A stretch of DNA of 39,474 nucleotides from Paramagnetospirillum caucaseum (GTDB lineage: Bacteria > Pseudomonadota > Alphaproteobacteria > Rhodospirillales > Magnetospirillaceae). This document shows positions 7,436 to 17,762 of the stretch, piece after piece; position 1 is the stretch's first letter; each line of letters opens with the position of its first letter. The DNA lies in the NCBI RefSeq assembly GCF_000342045.1, contig NZ_AONQ01000042.1, forward strand, positions 1 through 39,474, written 5' to 3'. Under the pieces are notes generated by a model, which made no database searches, was not told the DNA's origin, and saw nothing but the letters and a program-made list of their open reading frames with translations. The translations under genes were made by a program, and so were the position numbers.

Positions 7436-8690
7436 GGTCTCGGGTCGCGGGAGGGGACAGGATCAGGCAGAAGGTGGCGACAAGCCATTGACTTGCGACC
7501 CACCACGCCTGCCAGGCGCCGAAACTGGCGGCGCCGATCACCAGGATTCCCGCAGCCGTTCCCAATCCGGACGCCCGTACCGCCGGCGGAGACCGCCACA
7601 AGGCCATGATCAGGGCGAGAAACGCCGACAGCAGCAGCAAGACACCCAATAATCCGGTTTCCAACCAGACCTGAAGCATCAGATTGTGCGGATGCAGCGG
7701 CATGGCCTGGACGTCCAACATGATGATTCCATGGGAGGCGCGGGCCGGAACCTTGATGATGGCTTCGCCGCCCGGCAAGGCCCGCGAGGCGTCAAGCCCC
7801 CAGCCGGCCAGCGGACGCTCCCCCACCTTCCCGGCGGCAAATCCCCAGATGCCCAGCCGGTGCATCATGGAATTGGGCAGGATGTTGACCGCTTCGGCCA
7901 TGGCCGGCAGCGCCGGCAGCCGCTGGACGGCGGCCGGCGCCGCCAGGAAACCGATGGTCACCAGCACGGCCATGCCGGCGCAGACGGCGCGCGGCCAGAC
8001 CAGGGCGAGCGCCGTCACGGCCCCGGCGACACCGGCGGCAAGCAATCCGGTGTTGCTGTCGACCGACAGGCCGCAGCCGACCAGACCGGCCACCAGGAGC
8101 GGCACCGCCCAGGGCCGGCGCCGCCACAGCCACAGGGCCATCACCGGCATCAGGAGGCCGCAAAGCGTCACTCCCACCTTGAAATGCGAGCGCAACCATT
8201 CCTCGGGGACCCGCAACCCCAGCAGGCGGCGGACCGCCCGTTCGATGGCGCCATCCATCCCCCCGTCCATCCCCACGGCCGCGAACAGGCCGAGCATGCC
8301 GAACACCATGGCCATCCCGATCCGGTGACGCGCCCGATGATCCAGGGCGGGCAAGGCGGACAGCACGGCCAGCCCGGCGGCGGTCAGCCCCGCCAGCTGC
8401 AGCACGCGCGGCAGGACGATTCCGGGGGTTTCCGCCCACAGGGCGCTGGCGCCGCCCCAGGTCAGGAACGCCGCCAGCCCCAGGCCCATGACCCGGCCCA
8501 ACGGCCATCCCCGCCCCCCGTACCGGACGATCTGCCACAGGGAAGCCAGGCCGGCGACCACCAGCAGGATGACGATGCCGTGATTGCCGTAGGCGGCCAC
8601 CGGCAGAAACATGAACGCGATGCCGACGAAAGCGGCCTCCGCGACCGACAGGCCGTTGCCGCCCGCCATTCTTGCCGGGTCACTTGCCAT
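7410..8690 (-). CDS. O-antigen ligase/polymerase-like membrane protein (Wzy_C family)
   Basis: A 426-residue protein with roughly ten or more hydrophobic segments and few charged residues. Near the C-terminus is the Wzy_C signature: [20 protein letters not shown], then [16 protein letters not shown], a region that in WaaL ligases carries the functional His. It would join the polymerised chain to lipid A core, or polymerise repeat units, on the periplasmic side of the inner membrane. Wzy and WaaL cannot be separated by sequence alone. ATG at 8690 has the purine-rich GGAGGAGA somewhat far upstream. The gene stands alone on its strand, convergent with the UDP-xylose synthase (26 bp overlap) and divergent from the gene at 8818. 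Confidence 0.8.
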   Translation of the reverse strand: MASDPARMAGGNGLSVAEAAFVGIAFMFLPVAAYGNHGIVILLVVAGLASLWQIVRYGGRGWPLGRVMGLGLAAFLTWGGASALWAETPGIVLPRVLQLAGLTAAGLAVLSALPALDHRARHRIGMAMVFGMLGLFAAVGMDGGMDGAIERAVRRLLGLRVPEEWLRSHFKVGVTLCGLLMPVMALWLWRRRPWAVPLLVAGLVGCGLSVDSNTGLLAAGVAGAVTALALVWPRAVCAGMAVLVTIGFLAAPAAVQRLPALPAMAEAVNILPNSMMHRLGIWGFAAGKVGERPLAGWGLDASRALPGGEAIIKVPARASHGIIMLDVQAMPLHPHNLMLQVWLETGLLGVLLLLSAFLALIMALWRSPPAVRASGLGTAAGILVIGAASFGAWQAWWVASQWLVATFCLILSPPATRDLSSAPPSS

Positions 8691-8817
8691 CGGGGCTTCC
8701 GTCTCCTCCCGCCAACACCCGTCTGCCTAACACACCCGCCGCAGACGGTCCAGAGGTGCCGAGAACGGTTGCCCCCCGGGTGGTTTGGCGGCAATATGCC
8801 GCCTTTCCGGCAGGGGG

Positions 8818-10332
8818 ATGGCGTTCTTGGTGACTCAGTCCGAGCAAGGCGGAACACGCAAGCGGGTTCTGGTGTTCCTGCTGGCCTACAATGCCGAGCG
8901 TTTCATGGTCGATACCATGCGCCGCATCCCGGTCGCCGGGCTGGCCGAATGGGACAGCCACCTGCTGGTCATCGATGACGGCTCCAAGGACCGCACCGTC
9001 GAGGTGGCCGCCGAATTCTATCGCACCGGTGAACTGGGCATGCCCACCACCATCCTGCGCAATCCGGTGAACCAGGGCTATGGCGGCAACGTCAAGCTGG
9101 GCATGCATTACGCTATCGAGAACGGCTTCGACGCCATCTGCCTGATTCATGGCGACGGCCAGTATCCGCCGGAGAAGATTCCCGAATTCGTCCGCCCCCT
9201 GCTGGACGGCGAGGCCGACGCGGTGTTCGGCTCACGCATGATGAGCGGCTTCGGGGCGCTGAAAGGCGGCATGCCGCTCTACAAGTTCGTGGGCAACAAG
9301 GTGCTGACCCGCCTGGAGAACTGGCTGGTGGGTACCCGGCTGTCGGAATTCCATTCCGGCCTCAGGCTCTATTCGGTGCATGCGCTGAAGCGCCTGCCCT
9401 TCTACGCCAACGCCAACGACTTCCACTTCGACACCGAGATCATCATCCAGTTGCACTTCGCCGGCATGCGGATCAGGGAATTCCCCATTCCCACCCGCTA
9501 TGGCGAGGAAGTCAGCCACGTCAACGGCTTCAAATACGCCTGGGACATCATGAAGCAGGCGACCTTGGGCCAGATGCAGCGCCTCAGCCTGGTCTACCAG
9601 CGCAAGTACGACGTCGCCCCCAAGGGGCGCGAGACCGGGTACCAGGTGCCCAAGATGACCTTCACCCAGGCCCACGCCATGGCGGTGGACCTGGTGCCGC
9701 CGAACAGCCGGGTGCTGGACGTGGCCGCCGCCGATGGGCTGGTGGGCGAGGAACTGAAGAAGAAGGGCTGCTTCGTCGCCGGCATCGACCGCGCCGCGCC
9801 GCCGGCCGAGCGCGGCTACGATGCCTTCGCGCCCTGCGATCTCGACGCCGGGGCGCTGCCCCTCGACCCCACCCAGTACGACGTGGTTCTGCTGCTGGAC
9901 GTGCTCGGCCATCTGGCGCAGCCGGAAAAGTTCATGGAGGCACTGCACCGCCGGGCCGGGCGCAATCCGAACCTGAAGCTGGTGGTCAGCTCGGGCAATA
10001 TCGGCTTCATCTACAACCGGCTGCAACTGCTGTTCGGCCACTTCAACTACGGCAAGCGCGGCATCCTCGACGCCAGCCACACCCGCCTCTTCACCTTCGC
10101 CAGCCTGCCCCGGCTGCTGGAAGAGGCCGGCTTCAAGGTGGAGGAGGTCCGCGCCGTCCCCGCCCCGTTCGAGCTGGCGCTCGGCGACAACGCCGTCTCG
10201 CGCCTGCTGGTCAGGCTCGACGGCCTGCTGCTCCGGCTCTCCAAGGGACTGTTCGGCTTCCGCATCCTGGTGGTGGCCTCGCCGCGCCCCAGCCTGGAGA
10301 CCATCCTGGAAAACGCGGTGGTGCACGAATAG
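8818..10332 (+). CDS. GT2 glycosyltransferase fused to a SAM methyltransferase
   Basis: A protein of about 504 residues with two domains. Residues about 15-265 form a DPM1-like GT2 domain (VFLLAYNAE, VIDDGSKDRT, LIHGDGQYPPE). Residues about 285-490 form a class I methyltransferase (SRVLDVAAADGLVG, then VVLLLDVLGHLAQPE). The fusion suggests that the transferred sugar or its acceptor is methylated by the same polypeptide. The start is uncertain: ATG 8818 abuts AGGGGG with no spacing, while TTG 8827 or GTG 8830 are better spaced from it. No C-terminal membrane segments are evident. It is divergent from the ligase gene (127 bp gap) and ends in a hairpin shared with rmlA. Confidence 0.85.
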   Translation: MAFLVTQSEQGGTRKRVLVFLLAYNAERFMVDTMRRIPVAGLAEWDSHLLVIDDGSKDRTVEVAAEFYRTGELGMPTTILRNPVNQGYGGNVKLGMHYAIENGFDAICLIHGDGQYPPEKIPEFVRPLLDGEADAVFGSRMMSGFGALKGGMPLYKFVGNKVLTRLENWLVGTRLSEFHSGLRLYSVHALKRLPFYANANDFHFDTEIIIQLHFAGMRIREFPIPTRYGEEVSHVNGFKYAWDIMKQATLGQMQRLSLVYQRKYDVAPKGRETGYQVPKMTFTQAHAMAVDLVPPNSRVLDVAAADGLVGEELKKKGCFVAGIDRAAPPAERGYDAFAPCDLDAGALPLDPTQYDVVLLLDVLGHLAQPEKFMEALHRRAGRNPNLKLVVSSGNIGFIYNRLQLLFGHFNYGKRGILDASHTRLFTFASLPRLLEEAGFKVEEVRAVPAPFELALGDNAVSRLLVRLDGLLLRLSKGLFGFRILVVASPRPSLETILENAVVHE

Positions 10333-10347
10333 GGAGCGGCCCTATTC
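10327..10347. terminator. perfect hairpin at the convergent ends of two genes
   Basis: GAATAGGG (10327-10334) pairs perfectly with CCCTATTC (10340-10347) around the 5-base loop AGCGG. The stem contains the stop codons of both convergent genes, TAG on each strand (10330-10332 and 10342-10344). Neither side has a U-tract, so any termination would be weak or factor-dependent, but its placement is that of a bidirectional terminator. Confidence 0.5.
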
Positions 10348-11219
10348 CTTCTCGCGGAATTCCCTGACCACGCGCAGCAGGTAATGGCCATAGGTGCTCT
10401 TGGCCAGCGCGTTGGCCAGGGCCTCGAAGCGGGGAAGATCGATGAAGCCCATGCGCAGCGCGATCTCCTCCAGGCAGGCGATCTTCAGGCCCTGGCGGGT
10501 CTCCACCGTCTGGACGAATTGCGCCGCCTGCAGCAGGGAATCGTGGGTGCCGGTGTCCAGCCAGGCATAGCCGCGCGACAGCAGGGTGACGTTGAGCGCC
10601 CCCATCTCCAGATAGGCGCGGTTCAGCTCGGTGATCTCGGTCTCGCCGCGCGGCGAGGGCTTGAGCCGGGGCGCGATGTCGACCACCCGGTTGTCGTAGA
10701 AGTAGAGCCCGGTGACCGCCCAGCGCGAGGTGGGATGGGTGGGCTTTTCCTCCAGATGGGTGACGTTGCCGGCCTTGTCGAAGGTGACCACGCCATAGCG
10801 TTCCGGATCGGCCACCTCGTAGGCGAAGACGGTGGCGCCTTCGGGCCTAGCCGCCACGCTTTGGACCAACCCGCGCAGGCCATGGCCGTAGAAGATGTTG
10901 TCGCCCAGCACCATGGCCACCGGGTCGTCACCGATGAAGTCGCGACCGATGATGAAGGCCTCGGGCAGGCCGTTGGGCTTGTCCTGGATGGCGTAGGAGA
11001 GGTTGAGACCCAGCTGCGAGCCGTCGCCGAACAGCATCCGGAAACGCTCGATGGCGTCGGGCGTGGTGATCAGCAGGATGTCCCTGATACCCGCCAGCAT
11101 CAGCACCGACAGGGGGTAATAGACCATGGGCTTGTCGTAGATGGGCAGCAGCTGCTTGTTGACCGCCTGGGTCATGGGATGCAGGCGGGTGCCGCTGCCG
11201 CCGGCCAGAATGATGCCCT

Positions 11220-11223
<4 letters not shown>
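10342..11223 (-). CDS. rmlA: glucose-1-phosphate thymidylyltransferase
   Basis: A 293-residue nucleotidyltransferase that couples dTTP and glucose-1-phosphate to make dTDP-glucose, the entry step to dTDP-6-deoxysugars. The N-terminal signature [11 protein letters not shown] and the [24 protein letters not shown] and EEKPTHPTS motifs are those of RmlA/RfbA, and the length is normal. The ATG at 11223 overlaps the rmlB stop in a 4-base ATGA arrangement; longer in-frame extensions are the shadow of rmlB. It is the last gene of a seven-gene operon. The usual fourth partner, rmlD, is absent from this window. Confidence 0.95.
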
Positions 11224-12292
<1,069 letters not shown>

Positions 12293-12296
<4 letters not shown>

Positions 12297-12868
12297 GGGC
12301 CGGCTCCTTGATAGCGGAACACCTCGGGCAGGTCCTTGAGGCGGGGAAAGGTACGGTCACGCGGCGCCAGGATGGCCTCGGATTCGGCCACCGGCCAAGG
12401 AATGCCCAGATTGGGATCGTTCCACAGCAACCCGAGATGGTTGCACTCTGGGCTGTAGGGAGCCGACAGCAGGTAGTTCAACTCGGTACCGTCTTCCAGG
12501 GCGCAGAAGCCGTGGGCGAAGCCCACCGGGATGTACAGCGCCTCCCACCCCTCCGCCGACAGCTCGACCGCCACGTGCCGGCCATAGGTGGGCGAACCCA
12601 CCCGCAGATCCACCGCCACGTCCAGCGCCCGGCCACGCGCGACGCGCACCAGCTTGGCCTGGGCCTGGGGCGGCGTCTGGAAATGGAGCGCGCGGATGGT
12701 GCCCGCCCGGTTCTGGCGCGACAGGCCCTGCAGCACCCATTCCTCGCGGATGCCTTGGTCCGCGAACTTGGCCTTGTCCCACACTTCCGCGAACAGGCCG
12801 CGCTCGTCGCCATGGGCGATCAGGCGGACCAGCTTGACGTCGGGAATGGCGGTGGCTTCAACCTGCAC
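12293..12868 (-). CDS. rmlC: dTDP-4-dehydrorhamnose 3,5-epimerase (RmlC family)
   Basis: A 191-residue cupin-fold epimerase. The family core is [17 protein letters not shown], with the catalytic His at about residue 62, followed by [20 protein letters not shown] and a Tyr/WNDP region ([17 protein letters not shown]). It epimerises C3 and C5, or only one of them, of a dTDP-4-keto-6-deoxyhexose. The start is a GTG at 12868 that lies inside the end of the preceding gene (11 bp overlap). Because the operon contains extra sugar-modifying enzymes and no rmlD, the substrate could be a more modified 4-keto sugar than in ordinary rhamnose synthesis. Confidence 0.88.
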
Positions 12869-13736
12869 GGCGAGACTCTCCGATGGTGCGGGCCAGCCCC
12901 TCGGCCAGGGTCACCTTGGCCGACCAGCCCGGCGCCCGTTCCCCCGCCCAGGGAATCCGCACGCTGCGCTCCGGCACGGCCCAGCCGCCGCGCCGCTTGG
13001 GCAACTCCACGCCGGCCTGACGCTCGAAGACCGCCACCACCTCGTCGATGGTGTGGCGAAAGCCCGAGGCGGCGAAGCGCCTGCCCCGCCAGACGTCCGG
13101 CTCGGCCAGGATGCCGCGCCCGGCGGCCAGCAGCGCCTCGGCCACATCGTCGCGATAGGTGAGGTCCATCACCATCTCCTCGTCGGGCAGGGCCAGCGGC
13201 GGGCCACCGTCCAGGGCGGCCAACAGGGTGGGGACCAGCTTGCGTCTGGTGTCGCCGGGACCATAGGTGTCGAACAGCACCAGGGTGGTGGCGGCCAGAC
13301 CCAGGTCGCGGTAATGGGCCAGCAAGGTCTCGAACGCCTCCTTGGCGGCGGCGTAGAGATTGAGCGGGCGGGGCGGCTCTCCCCACTTCTGGGCGAAGGT
13401 GCCCACATTGACGAAGGCGGCGCCGCTTCCCGCCACCGCATCCAGAACCCGTGCCCCGAAGGTGACGTTGGTGTCGATCAGCCGCGCCACGTCGGAAGCG
13501 CCGTGGTCGCGCAGATAGAGATTGGCCAGGTGGAAGACCACTTCGGGCCGTGCCGCGCCGATGATGGCCGGCATGTCGCCCTCGTCCACATGGGTCAGGA
13601 CGCCCAACTGATCGAGAGCGGCGGTGTCGGTGGCGGGGCGGATGACGGCGTGAACCTCCGCACCCAGGCTCCGCAACCGCCCGGCCAGGGCCAAGCCGGG
13701 AAAGCTGGTGGCGCCGGTCAGCAGGACGCGCCGCAC
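12858..13736 (-). CDS. NAD(P)-dependent SDR, probable nucleotide-sugar 4-ketoreductase
   Basis: A 292-residue extended SDR. The dinucleotide-binding motif is LLTGATSFPG near the N-terminus, the catalytic YxxxK is LYAAAKEAFE, and DTYGPGDTRRKLVP follows. The sequence resembles sugar 4-ketoreductases of the abequose/paratose-synthase kind and does not look like RmlD. It may therefore carry out the last reduction of the unusual deoxysugar built by this operon, or substitute for the missing RmlD. GTG at 13736 is chosen because it lies 11 bp after the stop of the preceding gene and gives a complete first strand; the frame stays open far upstream, but that is antisense or out-of-frame coding of the next gene. 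Substrate is inferred from context only. Confidence 0.78.
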   Translation of the reverse strand: MRRVLLTGATSFPGLALAGRLRSLGAEVHAVIRPATDTAALDQLGVLTHVDEGDMPAIIGAARPEVVFHLANLYLRDHGASDVARLIDTNVTFGARVLDAVAGSGAAFVNVGTFAQKWGEPPRPLNLYAAAKEAFETLLAHYRDLGLAATTLVLFDTYGPGDTRRKLVPTLLAALDGGPPLALPDEEMVMDLTYRDDVAEALLAAGRGILAEPDVWRGRRFAASGFRHTIDEVVAVFERQAGVELPKRRGGWAVPERSVRIPWAGERAPGWSAKVTLAEGLARTIGESRRAG

Positions 13737-13747
13737 GCCCACAGGAC

Positions 13748-14944
13748 CTAAAACTTGGCCGCGAAGTCGCGGAACGACTGGAAGACGTGGGCCAGTTCCG
13801 CTTCGCCCAGACCCTGGTGGCAGCCGATCAGCATGCCGCCACGCATCACCCGGTCGGCGTTGGGGAAGCCCTCCGCCGGCGCCCGGTGGGGGATACCGGC
13901 GAAGCCCGGCTGGCGCAGGATGTTGCCGGTGAACACCGTGCGGGTCTGGATATCGGCGCCCTCGAAATGGATCTGCAGGTCGCGGCGCCCGAACGGCGCC
14001 CCGTCCTTGACCAGCAGCGGGAAGGCCAGCCAGCCGGTACGGCTGTTGGGCAATTGCCGGGGCAGGGTGAACCAGTGCCCGTAGCCCCGGAAGAAATCCA
14101 TCAGGGCGTTGAAATTGGCGATGCGCGTCTCGAGATAGCCCTGCAGCTTGTCCAACTGGGCCAGGCCGAAGGCCGCCGAAATCTCCGAGGGGAGGAAATT
14201 GTAGCCGATGCCCTCGAACACGAATTTGGAATCGTAGGGGATGCCGTCCACTTCGCAGTTGAAGCGCAGATCGGCGTCTTCCCGCTCGCCCATCAGGGAA
14301 GACGAGCGGCCCCAGCCGCGCAGCAGGGTAGCGCGCCGGGCCAAAATCTCGTCGGAGACGGTGATCATGCCGCCGAAACCGGCGGCGGTCACCACATGGG
14401 AGGCGTAGAAGCTGGTGGTCGAGATATCGGTCAGTGCCGCCGTCGGCTTGTTGCCGATGGTGGCGCCCAGGGTATCGCAGGAATCCTCGATCACCTTGAG
14501 GCCGTGGCGGTCGGCGATGGCGCGCAAGGCCGCCCAGTCGGGCAGGTTGCCGATCAGGTTGGGAATCAGCATGGCGCGGGTCTGGGGGCCGATCATGGCC
14601 TCGACCTTGGCCTCGTCCACCACATAGGTGTCGATGCCGCTGTCCACGAAGACCGGCACCAGGCCCAGCTGCAGCAGCGGCGCCACGGTGGTGGCGAAGG
14701 TGAGCGACGGCGTGATCACCTCGGACCCCTTGGGCAGGTCCAGGGCGGCCAGGGCCAGCAGGTTGGCCGACGAGCCGGAATTGACCATCAGGCCGAGGCT
14801 CTTGCCGAACAACCCGGCGATCGCGGTCTCGAAGGCGGCGACCTTGGGGCCGGTCATCAGGGCCAGCGGCTGGTTTTCCAGCACATCGACCACCGCCGCG
14901 ATCTCTTCCTTGCCATAGATGGCCTGGCCGTAAAACACCCGCAT
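13748..14944 (-). CDS. PLP-dependent nucleotide-sugar dehydratase of the DegT/StrS fold (His-type, RfbH/ColD-like)
   Basis: A 398-residue member of the DegT/DnrJ/EryC1/StrS family. Cofactor-binding features include NSGSSANLLAL, TPSLTFATT and EDSCDTLGA. The position that in aminotransferases holds the PLP-binding lysine reads SFYASHVVTA, with His at residue 183. A His here is the mark of the 3-dehydratase branch (RfbH/DdhC, ColD, SpnQ: SFYPAHHIT), which removes a hydroxyl rather than adding an amino group. I therefore infer C3 deoxygenation of a 4-keto-6-deoxyhexose. RfbH-type enzymes need an iron-sulfur flavin reductase, none of which is in the window; ColD-type enzymes do not. The ATG at 14944 shares one base with the methyltransferase stop. 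Automatic annotation would probably call it an aminotransferase. Confidence 0.82.
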   Translation of the reverse strand: MRVFYGQAIYGKEEIAAVVDVLENQPLALMTGPKVAAFETAIAGLFGKSLGLMVNSGSSANLLALAALDLPKGSEVITPSLTFATTVAPLLQLGLVPVFVDSGIDTYVVDEAKVEAMIGPQTRAMLIPNLIGNLPDWAALRAIADRHGLKVIEDSCDTLGATIGNKPTAALTDISTTSFYASHVVTAAGFGGMITVSDEILARRATLLRGWGRSSSLMGEREDADLRFNCEVDGIPYDSKFVFEGIGYNFLPSEISAAFGLAQLDKLQGYLETRIANFNALMDFFRGYGHWFTLPRQLPNSRTGWLAFPLLVKDGAPFGRRDLQIHFEGADIQTRTVFTGNILRQPGFAGIPHRAPAEGFPNADRVMRGGMLIGCHQGLGEAELAHVFQSFRDFAAKF

Positions 14945-16167
14945 CAGCGTACCTCCACCCGGCGAACCGGCATGATCCATTTGCCGCCGCCGCTCCGCCA
15001 GGCCTGCTCCTTGGCGTCGATCTCAGCGAAGTGGTTCCAGGCGAACAGAACCGCCGCGTCGGGCGGCTGGCCGGCGAAGCGCTCGTGCGCCACCACCGGG
15101 ATATGGGCGCCGGGTGACAGGGTGCCCTGCTTGGCGGGCGTGGTGTCGGAAATGAACTCAACGTGCTCGGGCGTGATGCCGCACCAGTTGATCACCGTGG
15201 CGCTCTTGGCGGTGGCGCCATAGCCGGCCACCCGCTTGCCCTGGGCGCGGAAATCGTTGATCAGCGCCATCAGCCGGTCGCGGGACTCCTCGCAGCCCTT
15301 GCGGAAGGCATCGTAGGTCTCAGGCATGCCCAGGCCCAGCTCGACCTCGCGCGCCTTGGCGGCGGCCAGTTCCGGGGAATGGACATGGGCGCCCTTGTGG
15401 CCCAGGTGATAGCGCATGCAGCCGCCGTGGTGGTCGTTGTGCTCCGCGTGGAAGACCTCCAGCCCATGGCGACCGAAGGCGTTGTCCAGCGCGGTGATGG
15501 ACCAGATGTACATATGCTCGGCATAGATCTGGTCGTAGGCGCAGTCGGCCACCATGTCGCCGAGATAGGGATCCTCCTGGATCATCACGCCGGTGGGCTT
15601 CAGCAGATGGGCCACGCCGGCGGCCACCGCGTTAGTGTCCTCGATGTGGTGCATGGTGTTGGTGGCGATGAACAAATCGGCATTGCCGTGCTCGGCCACG
15701 ATGGCCCGCGCCGTCTCGACATTGAAGAAGGCGCACAGCGTCTGCACGCCCTTGGCCCGTGCCGCCTCGGCCACGTTGGCCGAGGGCTCGACCCCCAGGT
15801 GGCGCAGCCCCTTGCGCGCGAAATTGGAGAGCGTGATGCCGTCATTGCTGCCGATTTCCACCACGAAGGGATCGGCCCCACCCAGGTAGCGCCGCGTGAG
15901 ATCCTCGCTCATGGCGCGGAAATGCTCGGTCATCACCCGCGATGTGCTGGCGAAATAGGCGTAATGGTCGTGGAACATCTGGTCCGGAGCCGGGATATTC
16001 ACGATCTGGAAGGTCTTGCACTCGGGGCAGAGCGCCGGGGCCAGCTCGTAGAAATATTCGGCGGAGGCCTCGGCGGACGAGCGCAGGAAGGCGTTGGCGA
16101 TCGGCATGCGCCCGAAGGACATGAACGGCGTGATCGCGGCGGAGCAGATGCGGCAGTGATGGGTCAT
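14944..16167 (-). CDS. nucleotide-sugar C-methyltransferase (TylCIII/NovU/TcaB9 family)
   Basis: A 407-residue three-part protein. The N-terminal zinc-binding domain has C5, C8, C47 and C50 (CRIC, CPEC; Methyltransf_13). The SAM domain has VVEIGSNDG at about 102-110. The conserved Y-x-E-H group is YAEH at 215-218, and the C-terminal domain (Methyltransf_14) includes VAGYGATAKS. Family members methylate carbon 3 or 5 of dTDP-4-keto-6-deoxysugars, producing branched sugars. Placement between a GT-C transferase and a His-type dehydratase suggests the locus makes a branched, deoxygenated 6-deoxyhexose. A paralogue lies at 28771-30015. Confidence 0.9.
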   Translation of the reverse strand: MTHHCRICSAAITPFMSFGRMPIANAFLRSSAEASAEYFYELAPALCPECKTFQIVNIPAPDQMFHDHYAYFASTSRVMTEHFRAMSEDLTRRYLGGADPFVVEIGSNDGITLSNFARKGLRHLGVEPSANVAEAARAKGVQTLCAFFNVETARAIVAEHGNADLFIATNTMHHIEDTNAVAAGVAHLLKPTGVMIQEDPYLGDMVADCAYDQIYAEHMYIWSITALDNAFGRHGLEVFHAEHNDHHGGCMRYHLGHKGAHVHSPELAAAKAREVELGLGMPETYDAFRKGCEESRDRLMALINDFRAQGKRVAGYGATAKSATVINWCGITPEHVEFISDTTPAKQGTLSPGAHIPVVAHERFAGQPPDAAVLFAWNHFAEIDAKEQAWRSGGGKWIMPVRRVEVR

Positions 16168-16179
16168 GGCGCGCGCACG

Positions 16180-17733
16180 TTATCGCTTAGGCTTGGTAAA
16201 ATCAACGACCGCCACGCATCCCCAGACATCGTAGTAGCGGCCTTCCGACCTCAACTCGTAGGCCGAATCGAAGGCGATCCTGTAGGGCTTGAGAAAGCGT
16301 TCGCCGCCGCCGAAATACGACGACATGGTGAACGGGTCGCCTCCGGTCGGCACCAGCATCAGTTCGGCGGTGCAGCGCCGCAGGCGCAGGATCTTGGCCG
16401 ACGAGGCGGGACGACCGATATACGACCATTCCATCTCCGACCAGCCGTCGAAGGTGGAAGGATGGCCGGCGAAGATGGGAATGGTGCGCAGGAAGGTGCG
16501 CTCGTAGGGCTTCTCGTTGTGATTGCCGAATCCCATCTCGATGGTCTTGCCGGGATTGGCCGCCATCACCGCGCGGATCTCGGCGGCGGCCTCGGCGGTC
16601 CAGGTGTTCTCGCGGAAGAAGCGGTGGACCTGGCGCTGCGACGGCCAGGCGAAGCCCACCGCCGCTCCGGTGAACACCAGGATGAAGGCGGTGGCCATAC
16701 GGCGTGGATCGGGCAGGGCGCGCGCCACCCGCATGGCAAGGTCCGCCGTGACGGGCAGCAAGGCCAGCATCTGGTACCAGCCGCTGCCGCTGACCACGGA
16801 AGGGTAGATGGCCACCAGGGCGGAGCCGCCATAGCCGGCGACATAGAGCCGCTCTCCCCCCGTCAGCCGGCGCCATGCGAAGGGCGCCGCCAGGACGGGA
16901 ACGAAAAAATAGATCAGGTGGTTCATCTGGCGCAGCGCCAGCAGGGGCTCGACCTCGTGGCGCCCGGCCACCATGGCCAGGATGGAGGCATAGATATCGG
17001 GCGGAAACCACGGCAGGGTGAAGGGAAAGGCCGCAACCAGTGCCCCGGTCACCGCGGCCAGCGGCCAGCGGCGCAGCGGCTGGCCGGCGAGAAAGCCGAA
17101 GACCAGGGGGACAGCGTAAAGGCCGTGATGCACCTTGACGTCGGCCAGCAGGCCGCCGATCACGCCGAGAGCCAGGGGACCAGCCCACCAGGGGCGGCGC
17201 TCGCGGGCCAGTTCGGCCACCAGAACGAGGCCCAGGGTCACCAGCAACAGGCTGACGGGATCGGGCCGCACCCAATAGGCCTTCTTGTCGCCCATCAGCA
17301 CCAGAGCCAGCATCAGCCCCAAGGCGGGGGCAATGCCTTTGCGCCCGAATTGGCGGGCGGCATGCAGGGCGAAGGCCAGCGCGGCGATCAGCGCCGCCGC
17401 GACACCGCCCAGCTTGCTGGCCGCCAGGGTGCCGCCGCCGATCCAGTTCCACAGGCCGTTCCAGGCGAACACCGTGGGGCCATAGACGGTCAGCAGGAAT
17501 TCCGGGTCGGCGGCGTCGCGGTAGATGGGCGCACCCTGGGTCAGCTGCCAGCCACGCACCGCCAGACTGACCTCGCCATGGTCGAAATAGCTGGCGAACA
17601 GCAGGTAGCGGATGGACCCGGCAAGCAAAAGACCCACGAGGGCCACAGCCAGGATGGCGAACGGCACCGAGGGGCCGAGACCCATGGAATGGGGCCACCC
17701 GCCTTCACCGCCACCCCTGTTTCCCGCCCTCAT
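16180..17733 (-). CDS. GT-C-type polytopic membrane glycosyltransferase
   Basis: A 517-residue protein with about ten hydrophobic segments from residue 25 to about 350 and a soluble C-terminal part of some 150 residues. After the first membrane span comes an acidic, extracytoplasmic-loop-like stretch SYFDHGEVSLAVRGW, as in ArnT/PMT-type GT-C enzymes that use polyprenyl-phosphate sugars. It would add a lipid-linked sugar on the periplasmic side. ATG at 17733 is preferred over overlapping GTG and TTG codons just upstream, with GGGGAT at a usable distance. It is the first gene of the rmlCBA operon and ends 12 bp before the methyltransferase. No close family is recognised, and GT-C assignment rests on topology. 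Confidence 0.7.
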   Translation of the reverse strand: MRAGNRGGGEGGWPHSMGLGPSVPFAILAVALVGLLLAGSIRYLLFASYFDHGEVSLAVRGWQLTQGAPIYRDAADPEFLLTVYGPTVFAWNGLWNWIGGGTLAASKLGGVAAALIAALAFALHAARQFGRKGIAPALGLMLALVLMGDKKAYWVRPDPVSLLLVTLGLVLVAELARERRPWWAGPLALGVIGGLLADVKVHHGLYAVPLVFGFLAGQPLRRWPLAAVTGALVAAFPFTLPWFPPDIYASILAMVAGRHEVEPLLALRQMNHLIYFFVPVLAAPFAWRRLTGGERLYVAGYGGSALVAIYPSVVSGSGWYQMLALLPVTADLAMRVARALPDPRRMATAFILVFTGAAVGFAWPSQRQVHRFFRENTWTAEAAAEIRAVMAANPGKTIEMGFGNHNEKPYERTFLRTIPIFAGHPSTFDGWSEMEWSYIGRPASSAKILRLRRCTAELMLVPTGGDPFTMSSYFGGGERFLKPYRIAFDSAYELRSEGRYYDVWGCVAVVDFTKPKR

Positions 17734-17762
17734 CACCAATCATCCCCGTTGCCACAGCCAAG

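Noticed and set aside
13748-14944. Aminotransferase making an amino sugar
   Set aside because: The family name suggests it, but the lysine needed for PLP aldimine formation is replaced by His183, and the surrounding motif matches 3-dehydratases.
12858-15161. A 767-residue minus-strand frame suggesting a reductase fused to another domain
   Set aside because: Only the part from GTG 13736 downstream has SDR motifs. The upstream part lies over the PLP enzyme gene in another frame and is Arg/Gly/Pro-rich.
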